From assembly GCF_002836255.1 (NCBI RefSeq), contig NZ_PJAU01000033.1, positions 248,001 through 312,000 of the forward strand: a stretch of DNA of 64,000 nt, read 5' to 3'. This DNA comes from Colwellia sp. 75C3 (GTDB lineage: Bacteria > Pseudomonadota > Gammaproteobacteria > Enterobacterales > Alteromonadaceae). Both the position numbers and the translations under genes were made by a program. This document shows, piece after piece, positions 8,450-18,879 of the stretch (the stretch's first letter is position 1; each line of letters begins with the position of its first letter). The notes under the pieces are model-generated. The model searched no databases. It was not told the origin of the DNA and saw only the letters and a list, made by a program, of their open reading frames with translations.

Positions 8450-10282
8450 TTAACTCAATTTATAGGATAGCAATTTATAGGTCTTTTCATTCGCGAGTGA
8501 ACAATTAGAAACACTCGATCTCGCTTGGGCTAATAACTCTGTATTTTTATCTTTTATATTGGTCATACTCACGGCTATTTCGTGAATAGCAGCTGTTTGT
8601 TCTTGGGCAGAGCTTGAAATTGTTATGGTCATTTGATTAATTGTTTCTACATAGCTCATCACCTCAGTGAGTGAAATGCAGGATGTCTCAATATGACTTA
8701 CATTCGCAAGGCTACTCTCCTTACATTGTTCAACTTGCGTGACAGCATGGTTAGTTAATGATTGTAATTCATTAATTATTTCAGTTATTTGACTAGTGGA
8801 AGATTGGGTTCTATCTGCTAATGATCTCACTTCATCAGCGACAACGGAAAACCCTCGACCTTGTTCACCAGCACGGGCGGCTTCAATTGCAGCATTGAGT
8901 GCTAATAGATTTGTTTGCTCGGCAATGCTTCTGATTTCAGTAATAAAGCCACCGATAGATTGGCACTTCGTTTGTAGCATACTGATATCGGCTGACGAAT
9001 TTACCAAATTATCTGCATTTTCTGATAATGATGAGGATAATTGATCCAGCTGCCTTTTATTTACTGATACTTGAGTAGATATTTCTTGCGCGGTATCTGT
9101 CGTTAATTGAATGTTTTGGGCAATTTCTAGAGCACTTGCATCAAGTTGAATGGTTGCGGCTGATATTTGTTCACATTGGGCAGACTGATCAACGAGATCT
9201 GACTCAGTTAATTGAGCATTTTGTTCAACCTGCATGCTGACACTTTGTAAATCCTCTACCGCTATATTCATCTTATGGGTAAATTTAATAAAGCGATTTA
9301 CAGCATCTACGACTTCGCCAAATTCATCATCAGTTTCTTTGGGTATTTGTAAGGAGAAATCTCGACTTTTCACCAGCGCCTCAATACTCGCTACGGCATT
9401 TTTAATGGGTAAGATGACAATATTAATAAGTTTGAAAATAAAGACGGCTAGCGCAGCTGAAATAATAATGAACAAGCTAAAAGATATTGTGGTGGCTAAG
9501 GTTTCTTTTTTATTTATGTGCGTGGTTGCACTCGCTACAGATATTTTTAATAGTTCTTCGGCGTTGTGAATCGCTGCTCGCATGGTGCCCATTATTCCCT
9601 GGGTAGGGGATAGACCTATGCCCTTATTCATTTGTGCATAAGTATTTATCGCACTTTGATAGTTGTTGATTAAGGCGTTTATATTTGAATTTTCAGGAAA
9701 TCGAGCTTTTAATTCTGTAATGGTACTGGCTAGTTTGATGAGATATTTTTCATCATTCCTCAGCATATAATCTTTTTCATGTCTGCGCATTGTCAGTAAT
9801 ATTACATGGCTTGCTAAATCACCTTCAGAGATAAAAGCTTGCTCTAATTTATGAGTTTCGTTACGTAATTGTGCGTATTGCCCTGAATTTTTATCTAAAC
9901 CTTTATCAACCATTAGCTTAGTAAGCTGGATAAAAGTCTCTCTATATTGTTCAAATGAATTTGAGAGTTTTGTTAATTGAATATCAACATTGATATTTTT
10001 ATTTTGTCGCTCGATATCTTTGAGTTGATTGACCAGTAATAGATGGGTAGTGGAGAATTTATCTAGATATTTTAAATCCTTTCTAAGAATAAAATCTTTC
10101 TCATTACGGCGTAACTGCAGTGAATAAATGTTCAGTTGCTGAACATCGTGTTTGAGTTTTTCTAGTGCTGTAATTTGGCCATTGAAATAACTTGTGGTAG
10201 TTAGCAGTAATAATAATGCAAAAATAACGGCTGCTAATAAAATAAGTAATTTACGTTTAATTGATAGTGCTTGAGAAGGCAT
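8450..10282 (-). CDS. methyl-accepting chemotaxis protein with HBM-type sensor
   Basis: The layout is TM1 (about residues 9-30), a long periplasmic helical domain, TM2 (about 265-287), HAMP, and a cytoplasmic signalling domain with the conserved hairpin tip [20 protein letters not shown]. The periplasmic part carries two similar modules, [11 protein letters not shown] and [11 protein letters not shown] about 120 residues apart, a signature of helical bimodular (HBM) sensors. Known HBM receptors such as McpS bind small organic acids; the ligand here cannot be read from sequence. GGAG lies just before the ATG at 10282, so this start is preferred over the ATG at 10294, which overlaps that ribosome site. 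No che genes are nearby. Confidence 0.92.
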   Translation of the reverse strand: MPSQALSIKRKLLILLAAVIFALLLLLTTTSYFNGQITALEKLKHDVQQLNIYSLQLRRNEKDFILRKDLKYLDKFSTTHLLLVNQLKDIERQNKNINVDIQLTKLSNSFEQYRETFIQLTKLMVDKGLDKNSGQYAQLRNETHKLEQAFISEGDLASHVILLTMRRHEKDYMLRNDEKYLIKLASTITELKARFPENSNINALINNYQSAINTYAQMNKGIGLSPTQGIMGTMRAAIHNAEELLKISVASATTHINKKETLATTISFSLFIIISAALAVFIFKLINIVILPIKNAVASIEALVKSRDFSLQIPKETDDEFGEVVDAVNRFIKFTHKMNIAVEDLQSVSMQVEQNAQLTESDLVDQSAQCEQISAATIQLDASALEIAQNIQLTTDTAQEISTQVSVNKRQLDQLSSSLSENADNLVNSSADISMLQTKCQSIGGFITEIRSIAEQTNLLALNAAIEAARAGEQGRGFSVVADEVRSLADRTQSSTSQITEIINELQSLTNHAVTQVEQCKESSLANVSHIETSCISLTEVMSYVETINQMTITISSSAQEQTAAIHEIAVSMTNIKDKNTELLAQARSSVSNCSLANEKTYKLLSYKLS

Positions 10283-10424
10283 ATAAAGCTCCATAGTGTT
10301 AATTATTCAACCTTGAATACACTAAAGGTAGCACAAATCAAAATAACCATTAATCGTAATAGTTATTATTTAGAATAAGGGCGTGATATACAATGTATCT
10401 GTATATTGAGTTTAGGTTTTTATC

Positions 10425-10459
10425 AAATGAAAGCTGCCATAAATGTTAACTTGGCAGCT
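10425..10459 (-). terminator. possible terminator of the molybdenum hydroxylase operon
   Basis: AGCTGCCA (10432-10439) and TGGCAGCT (10452-10459) form a perfect 8-bp stem just past the stop of the Mo subunit gene. The minus-strand tail TTCATTTGATAAAAA is only weakly T-rich. Confidence 0.5.
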
Positions 10460-10476
10460 ATCGTTTTGTTATTCCA

Positions 10477-12729
10477 TTAAACGGTAAAAACCTTATTAAC
10501 AGGTAAGTCACGAATACGCGTTTTACTAGCATGAAAAATAGCATTAGTGATGCTAGGAGCTATTGGTGGTACTCCAGGTTCGCCTATGCCACCAGGAGGC
10601 GCATCAGACTCTACTATATGAACATGCATTTCGGGTACTTGGTTCATGCGGGTTACCGGGGAATCATGAAAGTTACTTTGTTGAACTTTGCCCTCTTTCA
10701 CTGATATTTCGCCCATTAAGGCAATTGATAGACCAAATATCATCGCGCCTTCCATTTGCGCTTTCACCCTATCAGGGGTCACCACAATACCGCAATCTAC
10801 CGCGGTATGCATTTCAAGCACGGTAACTTTATTGTTAACGACTTCAACCTTAGTTGCCGCGGCAACAAAAGAACCAAAGCTACGTAAAAAGCTTATGCCC
10901 CAACCTTGATTTTCAGGCAACTTTTGTTCAACCTTCGCTTTATCACTAATTAAGTTGATTAAATCTTTCATGCGCTTGGTATCAAGGGGGTGGTCGGCTA
11001 GATCTAAATTATAATTAGAGTATTTAAAACCATTTTTATTTGGATCTACATGGCGATCGTCACCCAATAAATTCAGCCACAGTTGTCTGGTGGGTAGTTT
11101 TGCTTTTACTGCTAATTCATCAACAAAAGAACCAAGGGCAAAGCCGTTATTGATACAAGCGACTGAGCGAACCCAACCCGGGCGAACAAAAGAGTCGACC
11201 GCATGCTTTTCAATACTTAAGTTATTTAAAGCAAAAGGGATATCACCAAAACCAAGAGCGAGTTGATTATCCGTCGGGGTTTTAGCCTCAGCATTCCATA
11301 ACCAACCAATAGGCGGATAGGCATTACGACTTACCCAGTAGTCTGCGCTACCATTATCGGTTAACTCGGCTTTACAGTAATTGGCCGAAATAGAATGATA
11401 GAAACCATGTTGAATATCATCTTCGCGGCTCCAAATCACTTTAACGGGGCGTTTAGTTGCCTTTGCTAATTCAACTGCTTCAATTATAAAATCTGCTTTT
11501 GATTTACGGCCAAATGCGCCACCCATTAAGGTGACATTAAGCTCAATATTATCGTGTTCATCTTTCTTTAATCCTAGCTCACCAGCGACATTACCTTTAG
11601 CCCATTGTGGATTTTGTGTGCCAGCCCAAATGGTACATTTTTTTCCATTAACTATGGCAGTAGCTGCAGGTGTTTCCATTGGCGAATGATTTATATAAGG
11701 AACAGTATAAGTTGCTTCTAAAGTGTTTTTATCATTGTATTGATGGTTGTAAATATCTCCTTTTTTGGCAACCGTTTCACCTTGTTGATTTACTTGCTTA
11801 GCCAATTGTTTGCCAAATTCGTTACTGTTGTGAGACGCTTTATCGCCATGTTGCCATTTTATTTTGAGTTTTTTACGACCTTCTAGCGCAGCCCACGTAT
11901 TATTGGCAAGTACGGCAATACCAGATAATGGGTTGGTGGTAACAGGAATACTACGCGGTTTTAAAGCAATCACATCAACCACGCCTTTTATTTTCAATGC
12001 TTCACTGGCATCAAAAGATAAAACTTTACCACCAACTACTGGCGGTCTTACGATAGTGGCGATAAGCATATCGGGTAGTTGAATATCTTGCGCGTATTGC
12101 GCTTTACCGGCAACAATATTATCTAAATCGACAAGTTTTACATCCTTACCTATGAGAGAAAAATCTGCGTTATTTTTGAGTTTAACTTTTTTTGCATCAG
12201 GTGGGGTAAGTTTAGCGGCGTGACTGGCAAGCTCTCCAAAACTAATTTTTTCACCGGTAGCTGTGTGAATAACAAAATGCTTTTCTGCTTTCACACTGCT
12301 GCGTTGTACCTGCCAAATGTTTGCGGCTGCTTGCTCTAACATTTCACGGGCTACCGCACCAATTTGACGAATACTGGTGAAATGATTACGAATAGAGGCT
12401 GAACCTGCCGTGCCTTGTGAGCCGTATTTTGAATCAGCTTTAGCTTGAACAACACTTACTTTTAGCCAATCGGCTTCTAACTCTTCAGCAATAATTTGTG
12501 GCACACTCGTGCGAATGCCTTGACCCATTTCACTGCGATGACAAACTAATGTTACCTGTGAATCGCTGGCAATACTCACGAAGAAGTTCAATTCGTGACT
12601 GAATGCTGCAGTGGCCGATTTTGCTTGTGCAGTGCTCATCGGTAGGTTCATACCCAATACAAAGGCACCACCTGAAAAACCAGCAACTTTTAAGAACCCG
12701 CGACGACTTACATTTTCAATAGAGTTCAT
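10477..12729 (-). CDS. molybdopterin-binding subunit of a xanthine dehydrogenase-family oxidoreductase (IorB-like)
   Basis: The N-terminus has a twin-arginine-type signal (SRRGFLKVAGFSGGAFVLG), so the folded enzyme is probably exported to the periplasm. Molybdopterin-binding motif MGGAFGRK and the catalytic-glutamate motif GEPGVPPIAPS near the C-terminus are both present. Size and the two-subunit arrangement (a small 2Fe-2S protein 2 bases upstream, no FAD subunit) match isoquinoline 1-oxidoreductase or aldehyde dehydrogenase types of the xanthine oxidase family rather than true xanthine dehydrogenase. The substrate is probably an aldehyde or N-heterocycle, but cannot be assigned. This is the last gene of the four-gene operon. 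Confidence 0.9.
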   Translation of the reverse strand: MNSIENVSRRGFLKVAGFSGGAFVLGMNLPMSTAQAKSATAAFSHELNFFVSIASDSQVTLVCHRSEMGQGIRTSVPQIIAEELEADWLKVSVVQAKADSKYGSQGTAGSASIRNHFTSIRQIGAVAREMLEQAAANIWQVQRSSVKAEKHFVIHTATGEKISFGELASHAAKLTPPDAKKVKLKNNADFSLIGKDVKLVDLDNIVAGKAQYAQDIQLPDMLIATIVRPPVVGGKVLSFDASEALKIKGVVDVIALKPRSIPVTTNPLSGIAVLANNTWAALEGRKKLKIKWQHGDKASHNSNEFGKQLAKQVNQQGETVAKKGDIYNHQYNDKNTLEATYTVPYINHSPMETPAATAIVNGKKCTIWAGTQNPQWAKGNVAGELGLKKDEHDNIELNVTLMGGAFGRKSKADFIIEAVELAKATKRPVKVIWSREDDIQHGFYHSISANYCKAELTDNGSADYWVSRNAYPPIGWLWNAEAKTPTDNQLALGFGDIPFALNNLSIEKHAVDSFVRPGWVRSVACINNGFALGSFVDELAVKAKLPTRQLWLNLLGDDRHVDPNKNGFKYSNYNLDLADHPLDTKRMKDLINLISDKAKVEQKLPENQGWGISFLRSFGSFVAAATKVEVVNNKVTVLEMHTAVDCGIVVTPDRVKAQMEGAMIFGLSIALMGEISVKEGKVQQSNFHDSPVTRMNQVPEMHVHIVESDAPPGGIGEPGVPPIAPSITNAIFHASKTRIRDLPVNKVFTV

Positions 12730-12731
12730 GG

Positions 12732-13280
12732 TTAGGCTCCTTGATTCTTATTAGCAAATTGACGGGCATCAAAAATTTCTACACCGTTATGCTTATTTAT
12801 TGAGTTAGCAGTTACAGTTAGATTAGTTGCAGCCGATTTTATTGCCGCTTTAATACGCTTATAAGTACCGCATCGACAGATGTTACCTTGCATGTGTTCA
12901 ATGATTTGTTCATCGGTTGGTTGAGGAATAGCCTTTAATAATGCCGCAGCACTCATCATTTGCCCACTCTGACAATAACCGCACTGAGGCACTTTAAATT
13001 CACGCCAAGCAACTTGCACAGCACTTTCACCTAATTTACCGTTGTTATCAGCTAATCCTTCAATGGTGGTAATAGCTTGTTCAGCAATAGCTGAGATTGG
13101 TGTGATGCATGAACGCATGGCCACGCCATTTACATGAACGGTACAGGCACCACATTGTCCCGCGCCGCAACCAAATTTGGTGCCAGTGAGCTTTAACTCA
13201 TCACGAAGGGCGTAAAGTAGTGGCATTTGTGGGTCAACATTAAGCTCAACAGGCTTATTGTTTAAGGTTATTTTTATCAT
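12732..13280 (-). CDS. 2Fe-2S iron-sulfur subunit of the molybdenum hydroxylase (IorA-like)
   Basis: Residues 1-80 form a plant-type ferredoxin domain with CGAGQCGACTVHVNG and a further Cys near 58; the second half is the helical CO-dehydrogenase-type [2Fe-2S] domain with CGYCQSGQ and CRCGTY. At 182 residues it is slightly longer than typical IorA (about 150), with about 25 extra residues at the C-terminus. It passes electrons from the Mo subunit encoded 2 bases downstream to an outside acceptor. No signal peptide of its own is seen, consistent with co-export on the Tat signal of its partner. Confidence 0.92.
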   Translation of the reverse strand: MIKITLNNKPVELNVDPQMPLLYALRDELKLTGTKFGCGAGQCGACTVHVNGVAMRSCITPISAIAEQAITTIEGLADNNGKLGESAVQVAWREFKVPQCGYCQSGQMMSAAALLKAIPQPTDEQIIEHMQGNICRCGTYKRIKAAIKSAATNLTVTANSINKHNGVEIFDARQFANKNQGA

Positions 13281-13314
13281 ACTGGTTCCAGGTTTTGTCA
13301 GTGTGAAAGTGTCT

Positions 13315-13965
13315 CTAGCTTAACTGCTCATTTACTAGGGAACGTTGTAAATCTTGTCTGACTTGCTCTAAATCAGACAAGGTATCAATATCGACTTTTG
13401 CATTTTCATGGCTTATCGCATCTGCTTTTTTTGCATGTTGTAGTAACAATTTACCCGCGCCTTTATCACCTTGTAGTTTTACCAAAAGAGGAAAGTATTT
13501 TTCAGGGAAAATAGCCGGTGCCATTAATTGATCGTCACATAGCGTAGCAATAACTTTATTAGGTTGGCTTTTGCTGGCGTCGAGTAATGCTTGATAATGC
13601 TCCGTGGTGATCAACGCTTGGTCAGCCAAAGCAATTAATACATGACTACTCTGCGCTTTAATAGACTGAACAGATTCTGCCAGGGTATGTCCCATGCCCT
13701 CAGACCAATGCTGACTTGCAATAACCGACACACCTTGCGGTAAAATCGCTTGTATAGCATTTTTATTGGCGCCTAGAGTGACATATAAATTGTTAACGAA
13801 TGGATTGCTAAGTAGTGGCTGTAATTTATCTACGATATATGAAATCAGCGGTTTACCATTGATCTGAGCGAGCTGTTTAATCGTGCCACAGCCTATTTCA
13901 TTCGGTGATGAAGCTTGAAAGCGTTGGCCTTTTCCGGCCCCTAATAGAATAATATTAACTTGCAT
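13315..13965 (-). CDS. MobA/MocA-like nucleotidyltransferase for molybdenum cofactor
   Basis: A GT-A type nucleotidyltransferase fold is indicated by the N-terminal loop LGAGKGQRF, the conserved Lys in TIKQLAQINGKPLISY, and the ALADQALIT motif around the metal-binding Asp. Proteins of this family next to xdhC attach CMP or GMP to molybdopterin, or prepare it for insertion into xanthine dehydrogenase-type enzymes. The gene overlaps the upstream xdhC-like gene by 11 bases and is followed after 34 bases by the 2Fe-2S subunit, so it is part of the same transcript. CTP versus GTP use cannot be told. Confidence 0.85.
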   Translation of the reverse strand: MQVNIILLGAGKGQRFQASSPNEIGCGTIKQLAQINGKPLISYIVDKLQPLLSNPFVNNLYVTLGANKNAIQAILPQGVSVIASQHWSEGMGHTLAESVQSIKAQSSHVLIALADQALITTEHYQALLDASKSQPNKVIATLCDDQLMAPAIFPEKYFPLLVKLQGDKGAGKLLLQHAKKADAISHENAKVDIDTLSDLEQVRQDLQRSLVNEQLS

Positions 13966-14974
13966 GATTAACGACTTGTTTGATGTTGCTAGTGAAATAG
14001 CCTAATGATTTTCCTGAGGCTTGTTCAATTGCGGCATGAGCTTGCGATAAAACGGCTAGGGCAATCGATTCAGGGAGTTCACCACCAAGATCGAAACCAA
14101 TAGGATTAGCCAGTTTACAGGGTAAATCTGTGGATAGTATTTGCGCTTGTGCTAACACTTTTTCTGTTCGGTGTTGAGGACCCAATAAACCTAAATAACT
14201 GGTTGTAGCTAGAGCAGCTTGCTTTTTGACTAACTGTAAAGCGCGCGTATCCAGTGAAACATTGTGGTGCATTATAACGATGGCGTCTGCTTTGGGTAAA
14301 AGCAAGCTTTGCTCTAGCTCATCGTAATCTTGATTGATAACTAAGTCTGCCTCTTTAAAATAGGCTGGTCTAGCATAGGCAGTTCTGCTATCAACTAAGC
14401 AAATAAACCAGCCTAAAGTATGCGCCATCTTAACGAGGGGCTGCGTATCGATACCGCCACCAAATATTACCAAAGCAGGAGCCGGTTTTATCGCAACTAA
14501 AGGTGCTAGTGAGCTGTCATCTTTGGATAACACCTGATTATTATTGCCAGAAGTGGCGTGTGTAGTGGACGTATCAATATGATAAAAACATGCATTACGG
14601 TTATCAAGTTGATTTTTTAAGGTGAGTAAATCGAGGTAATTATTATCGCGATTGATGGGTTGTAGTAGTACTCTGACTAAACCACCACAACCTATACCGA
14701 GTTGCCAGGCTATATCACTGTCATCTTGCATGTCGTAACAGACAGTTAGATTAGTTTCATCCTGCCAACATTTCTGTGCTTGGCGTTTTAAATCAGCTTC
14801 AAGACAACCACCGCTTAATAAGCCATAGCATTTACCGATACTATTAATAAGCATCATAGCGCCAGTTTTACGATAAGAAGATCGTTGCGTTTCAATAATA
14901 CTAGCAAGTACCCATTGGCATGAGTCTTTGTCGGGAAACCAGTTAGCTAATAATGCAGCAAGGCGATTACTCAT
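13955..14974 (-). CDS. XdhC/CoxI-family molybdenum cofactor insertion protein
   Basis: The N-terminal XdhC/CoxI domain shows QRSSYRKTGAMMLIN and GLLSGGCLEADL; the C-terminal Rossmann-type XdhC domain shows ALVIFGGGIDTQPLVKMA and LLGPQHRTE. XdhC proteins are known to bind molybdenum cofactor and hand it to xanthine dehydrogenase-family enzymes, which suits its place at the head of the operon with a MobA-like gene and both enzyme subunits. It starts 103 bases after the end of the LetB gene on the same strand; no clear terminator separates them, so partial read-through is possible. Confidence 0.9.
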   Translation of the reverse strand: MSNRLAALLANWFPDKDSCQWVLASIIETQRSSYRKTGAMMLINSIGKCYGLLSGGCLEADLKRQAQKCWQDETNLTVCYDMQDDSDIAWQLGIGCGGLVRVLLQPINRDNNYLDLLTLKNQLDNRNACFYHIDTSTTHATSGNNNQVLSKDDSSLAPLVAIKPAPALVIFGGGIDTQPLVKMAHTLGWFICLVDSRTAYARPAYFKEADLVINQDYDELEQSLLLPKADAIVIMHHNVSLDTRALQLVKKQAALATTSYLGLLGPQHRTEKVLAQAQILSTDLPCKLANPIGFDLGGELPESIALAVLSQAHAAIEQASGKSLGYFTSNIKQVVNHAS

Positions 14975-15077
14975 TTATTCATTGTTCACTTAAAAAAATA
15001 TTAAGTTAACATAAATGAGAAATAGCCTAAATTAAACCACTGTAAGGAATTAAAATGTAAGCAATTAATTAACGTAA

Positions 15078-18000
15078 TTACTCAACTGAAGAATTTTGAT
15101 TGTTAATAGCTATCTTAGGTTGCCACTCTAACCAATCTTTATCGACATCTTGATGTAAAACAAAGCTTACCGGTAGGGATGGTGACGCTTCTTCAAGCGC
15201 TTTAGCATCATCTTCATCAACTGAAGGCGTTGCAAAGGCAATACCACCAGCAATCAGAGTTTCTATCGATTCAGAGTCAATATTAACGCCAGAGAAAATA
15301 CTGGCTTCAATTTTGATACCACTGGTATTCCAAAACTGACTTTGGCCATTAACCAAGGGGGCGTAACGTTTGGCTATATTGATAAAAATATTTACCTGAT
15401 CAGCGGTAGGCGATAAATCGTGTCCAATAACTCTACCGACCTTAATTTGACGATACAATACCGGATTACCTACCCGTACCGAGCCAAGACGATCCGCCGT
15501 TAATTTAATATTTAAGCCATAAGCCAATCGCTCAACCGTAGGAGCCAACTCAAGGGCTGTAAATTCACTTATCGGCTTAGCTTTTACATTATGTGACGGG
15601 AGTAAACCAATAAATGCACCATCAAGTAAAGCGGCAACATTTTTAGAACCCACTAAACCAATTTCAGGCTCTATTTTCCAAAACTTTGTTCCTTGGCGTG
15701 CGTATTGGCTACCTAAATCGTTTAATAATACTAGAGCGGTTACGCCGACTTTATCTTCACTGAAAAGTAAACGCTCAACTGTGCCGAGGGTTTGCTCTTG
15801 ATAAATGACTTTGGTATCTACCTTTAATCCAGTGATATCATTAAATTGGATACTAATCGTTTGTCCCGCATTCTTTGCGTGTTCTGCATGATTAAATAAG
15901 GTGAAATTAGACAGCTCATCGACTTCTTTGCTTGTTATTTTTGAGCTTGTTAGCGATGACTCTGGATTATAAAAACTAATACCGCCGCGTAAAATGGCAT
16001 CAAGGGATTCAGTTTTTACCACAAAGTCACTTAAACCTCCTGAGATACTAACGCCACCAGCATTGTAAAAACGGCTAGTACTTTTTAATAAATCTTGGTG
16101 CTCTTCGTCAATGGTGATACTGACTTTAATATCGTCATCGGTTTTATTTAAGCTAACATTGTCGACTTGCCCAATAGTGATGCCACGGTAACTAATAGCG
16201 CTACCCGGTGTGGCCACATTGGCGTGCTCAGTGGTTAAAGTCAGCTGTAAGCCAGGAGCGCTGGCAAGCTTTACTGGCGGTTGGTTAAACAAAGTAAAGT
16301 CAGTTTTAGCTTCACCTTGTCCAAGATTAAAGGTGATATAAGTACCGCCAAATAAAGCATCGGTATCACTAGCACCAGAAAGACTTAAACTTGGTTTAAC
16401 TAAGTAAAACTGGGTGTTAGCTTTTAATATATGCTGATATTTAGGCAATAATCCTAACTGTAGTTGCTGGTAATCACCTTGAATATTCACTTGATGAACC
16501 GCACCAATTTCAACACCGCGATATAACACACGCGTATCGTTACTTACGTGTTCACTCGCGGCAATATTTAGGGTGAAATTAACCTTTTGCTTGGCTAGAT
16601 TGTTATTCGCATAGAGTAAGAAGCTATCGCCATTTTGAATCAATTTCTTTTGTGATTCTTGGGTACTATCTTGGCTAATAAAAGCAATGCCACCGGTTAA
16701 AATACTCTGTAATGACTGCGCTTGAATATCGACACCCAGCAAACTAGCAGATATTTTGACACCGGAATTATTGTAAAAACGGCTACTATTATTCACATAA
16801 TGGCTGAATTTTGGTTGTACATGAATATGTATTAAATGACGCTCTGGCGCAGTCGTTTCAATCGCTTGGATATTGCCAACGACTTGTTGTTTGTAATAAA
16901 CATTACTGCCAACTTGCAATGAACTACGGTCGCTACTTGTTAACATTAAGTGCAAACCAGGCTCGGTGTATTTATAAGGAGGCTTGCTACTAAATACGTT
17001 AAATTTATTGCTGGCGTTACCAGCTAAAGATGGCCGAATACTAATATAACTACCCGTGAGTAACGTCTTAGCATTAGACAAACCAGAAAGGTTAATTTGC
17101 GGTGACACGATATAAAACTGCGATTGATCTGTTAGATAAGGTACCACACGCGGGTTAACTTTAGCGGTTGCGGTAATTTTTCGACTAACGGGGTCTATTT
17201 TGCTAAATGACTCAATGACACCAATGGTTAAGCCTTGATATAAAATAGCGGCATTGTGATCTATACCCGAATTCCACTCTAGCGTTAGCTCAACTTCATG
17301 ACCCATTTCAGCGGCTTGAAAGTCAGCATGCAAAGCATACGTTTGACCGTTTTTAGCCGGTGCTAATTCTGTTTGATACGCTAAGGTATCTACTGATATA
17401 CCGCCTGCTATAATCGCAGCCAATGAATCGGTATTAACTTTTACTCCACCAGAAAGCGAAGCCGTTACTTGCACGCCACTGGTATTATAAAATAATGAAT
17501 TCTCTTTTACTAAGTGGGCAAATTCAGGACGGATGTAAATATTAATGGCAATTTTTTTACTACTTTCTATGTAGTGATAACCCGTAACATAACCAATAGG
17601 TATCTGCTTGAAACTAATGGGGGCGTTTTCACTGATAGAGCCTAATACATCGGTATGTAATGTGAGGTGTAAACCAGGAGTCGACATATCTAATGTCGGC
17701 GCTTCAGTTAAGGCGATAAAGTTACTTTGACTGTCGGCATCCTTATTGGTATCCGGCAGAATCGTAATATAACTACCTGAAATAAGCGTGTCTAATCCTG
17801 AGATCCCTTGCAGAGAAATATCAGCACTAACCAACCAAAAACGGGTGTTTTCAGTGAGGTAATCGGTAAAATCTTTAGAAATTTCTACTTCGGCAATAAC
17901 GCTCTGTAAGTCATCAGATGGCACGACTTTTTTAACCAAGCCAGTCACTAAACCTTTATAGCGTACTTCTGTTTTATTGGGCACTATACCCGAGCCATTA

Positions 18001-18185
18001 TCAAACTCTATGGTGATAAAGGTACCTTGTTCAGAAACCACTTTTACTGTTAACCATAAGCCAAAAATTAAGGCGATAAAAGGCACAAACCAAATAATAG
18101 AGATACCCTGACGCGGCACAACTTCAGCACGATTGTTGATTTTTTTATTTTGCTCAGAGGCAGCAATATTTGTTTTATCGGTCAT
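15078..18185 (-). CDS. letB: LetB/PqiB-like multi-MCE lipid transport protein with eight MCE domains
   Basis: After one N-terminal membrane helix (about residues 28-48), the 1035-residue periplasmic part is a chain of MCE domains. I count eight, starting near residues 54, 158, 290, 400, 535, 640, 765 and 885. They alternate between two subtypes: odd ones end in motifs such as ISGSYITILP or LTGSYISIRP, even ones end in IAGGIS or LTGGIAF. This suggests repeated duplication of a two-domain unit. E. coli LetB (YebT) has seven MCE domains and about 880 residues and forms a tunnel of stacked rings between the membranes for lipid movement. The LetA halves lie directly upstream. An AAGGAATATAA site precedes the ATG. 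Confidence 0.9.
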   Translation of the reverse strand: MTDKTNIAASEQNKKINNRAEVVPRQGISIIWFVPFIALIFGLWLTVKVVSEQGTFITIEFDNGSGIVPNKTEVRYKGLVTGLVKKVVPSDDLQSVIAEVEISKDFTDYLTENTRFWLVSADISLQGISGLDTLISGSYITILPDTNKDADSQSNFIALTEAPTLDMSTPGLHLTLHTDVLGSISENAPISFKQIPIGYVTGYHYIESSKKIAINIYIRPEFAHLVKENSLFYNTSGVQVTASLSGGVKVNTDSLAAIIAGGISVDTLAYQTELAPAKNGQTYALHADFQAAEMGHEVELTLEWNSGIDHNAAILYQGLTIGVIESFSKIDPVSRKITATAKVNPRVVPYLTDQSQFYIVSPQINLSGLSNAKTLLTGSYISIRPSLAGNASNKFNVFSSKPPYKYTEPGLHLMLTSSDRSSLQVGSNVYYKQQVVGNIQAIETTAPERHLIHIHVQPKFSHYVNNSSRFYNNSGVKISASLLGVDIQAQSLQSILTGGIAFISQDSTQESQKKLIQNGDSFLLYANNNLAKQKVNFTLNIAASEHVSNDTRVLYRGVEIGAVHQVNIQGDYQQLQLGLLPKYQHILKANTQFYLVKPSLSLSGASDTDALFGGTYITFNLGQGEAKTDFTLFNQPPVKLASAPGLQLTLTTEHANVATPGSAISYRGITIGQVDNVSLNKTDDDIKVSITIDEEHQDLLKSTSRFYNAGGVSISGGLSDFVVKTESLDAILRGGISFYNPESSLTSSKITSKEVDELSNFTLFNHAEHAKNAGQTISIQFNDITGLKVDTKVIYQEQTLGTVERLLFSEDKVGVTALVLLNDLGSQYARQGTKFWKIEPEIGLVGSKNVAALLDGAFIGLLPSHNVKAKPISEFTALELAPTVERLAYGLNIKLTADRLGSVRVGNPVLYRQIKVGRVIGHDLSPTADQVNIFINIAKRYAPLVNGQSQFWNTSGIKIEASIFSGVNIDSESIETLIAGGIAFATPSVDEDDAKALEEASPSLPVSFVLHQDVDKDWLEWQPKIAINNQNSSVE

Positions 18186-18272
18186 TTATATTCCTTTTCT
18201 TCTAATAAAGTGCCTGATAGCTGGTCTGGTAAATTATCGGGCAATTGTCATGATGCTTGTGTGGCTATCTTC

Positions 18273-18878
18273 TTATTCAGCTTTTTTATCCCACAATAAA
18301 CGTGGGTCAAAACTGTTGGCTGCAAACATGGTGAAAATTACCGTGATGGTGAAGTAATTTATCGCGGGGCCTGCGGCTACTGAGGTAACAAAGCCAAGTT
18401 CAACCACGGTTACCATTAACGCTACAACAAATACATCAAGCATTGACCATGGACCTAGAAACTCAAGCATATGGTAAAACTTACTATGCTTGTCTGGTTT
18501 TAAACGTATGCCAGTATGTACTTTATAAACTAGCACAAATAAGCCAATAATTTTTAGTAAAGGTACTATGATACTGGCGGTAAAAATAATAACCGCAATG
18601 GGGTATAAACCATGGTCAATAAATTCACCAATACCAGACAATATAGTTGCTTCATCACCAATACCCAATTGATAGACAATCATTATAGGGTAAAGATTTG
18701 CTGGAATAAAAGCGAGTAAAGCGGCAAAATTCCAAGCCAAAGTATACTGTAAACTGTTGCGTTTACGTTGATAAAAAAGACCATTACAACGGCTGCACTG
18801 CACTGGCTCTGTAACCAAACTATTGAGTTTTCGGCATTTAGGGCATAAAGCTAGGCCGAGTTGTTTAGCTGTGTTCAT
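18273..18878 (-). CDS. LetA/PqiA-like inner-membrane protein, C-terminal half
   Basis: An N-terminal zinc ribbon with CPKCRKLNS and CSRCNGLFY is followed by a PqiA domain of four membrane helices. E. coli LetA (YebS) has two such zinc ribbon plus PqiA units in one chain of about 427 residues; here each unit is its own gene. The ATG at 18878 begins 1 base after the stop of the first half and has AAGGA about 10 bases upstream, so it is preferred to the upstream start at 18899. It probably pairs with the other half in the inner membrane and works with LetB in lipid transport. Confidence 0.85.
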   Translation of the reverse strand: MNTAKQLGLALCPKCRKLNSLVTEPVQCSRCNGLFYQRKRNSLQYTLAWNFAALLAFIPANLYPIMIVYQLGIGDEATILSGIGEFIDHGLYPIAVIIFTASIIVPLLKIIGLFVLVYKVHTGIRLKPDKHSKFYHMLEFLGPWSMLDVFVVALMVTVVELGFVTSVAAGPAINYFTITVIFTMFAANSFDPRLLWDKKAE

Positions 18879-18879
18879 C

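Noticed and set aside
10477..12729. Assignment as true xanthine dehydrogenase
   Set aside because: No FAD subunit is present, and a Tat signal and the two-subunit layout fit the IorAB/aldehyde-oxidase type.
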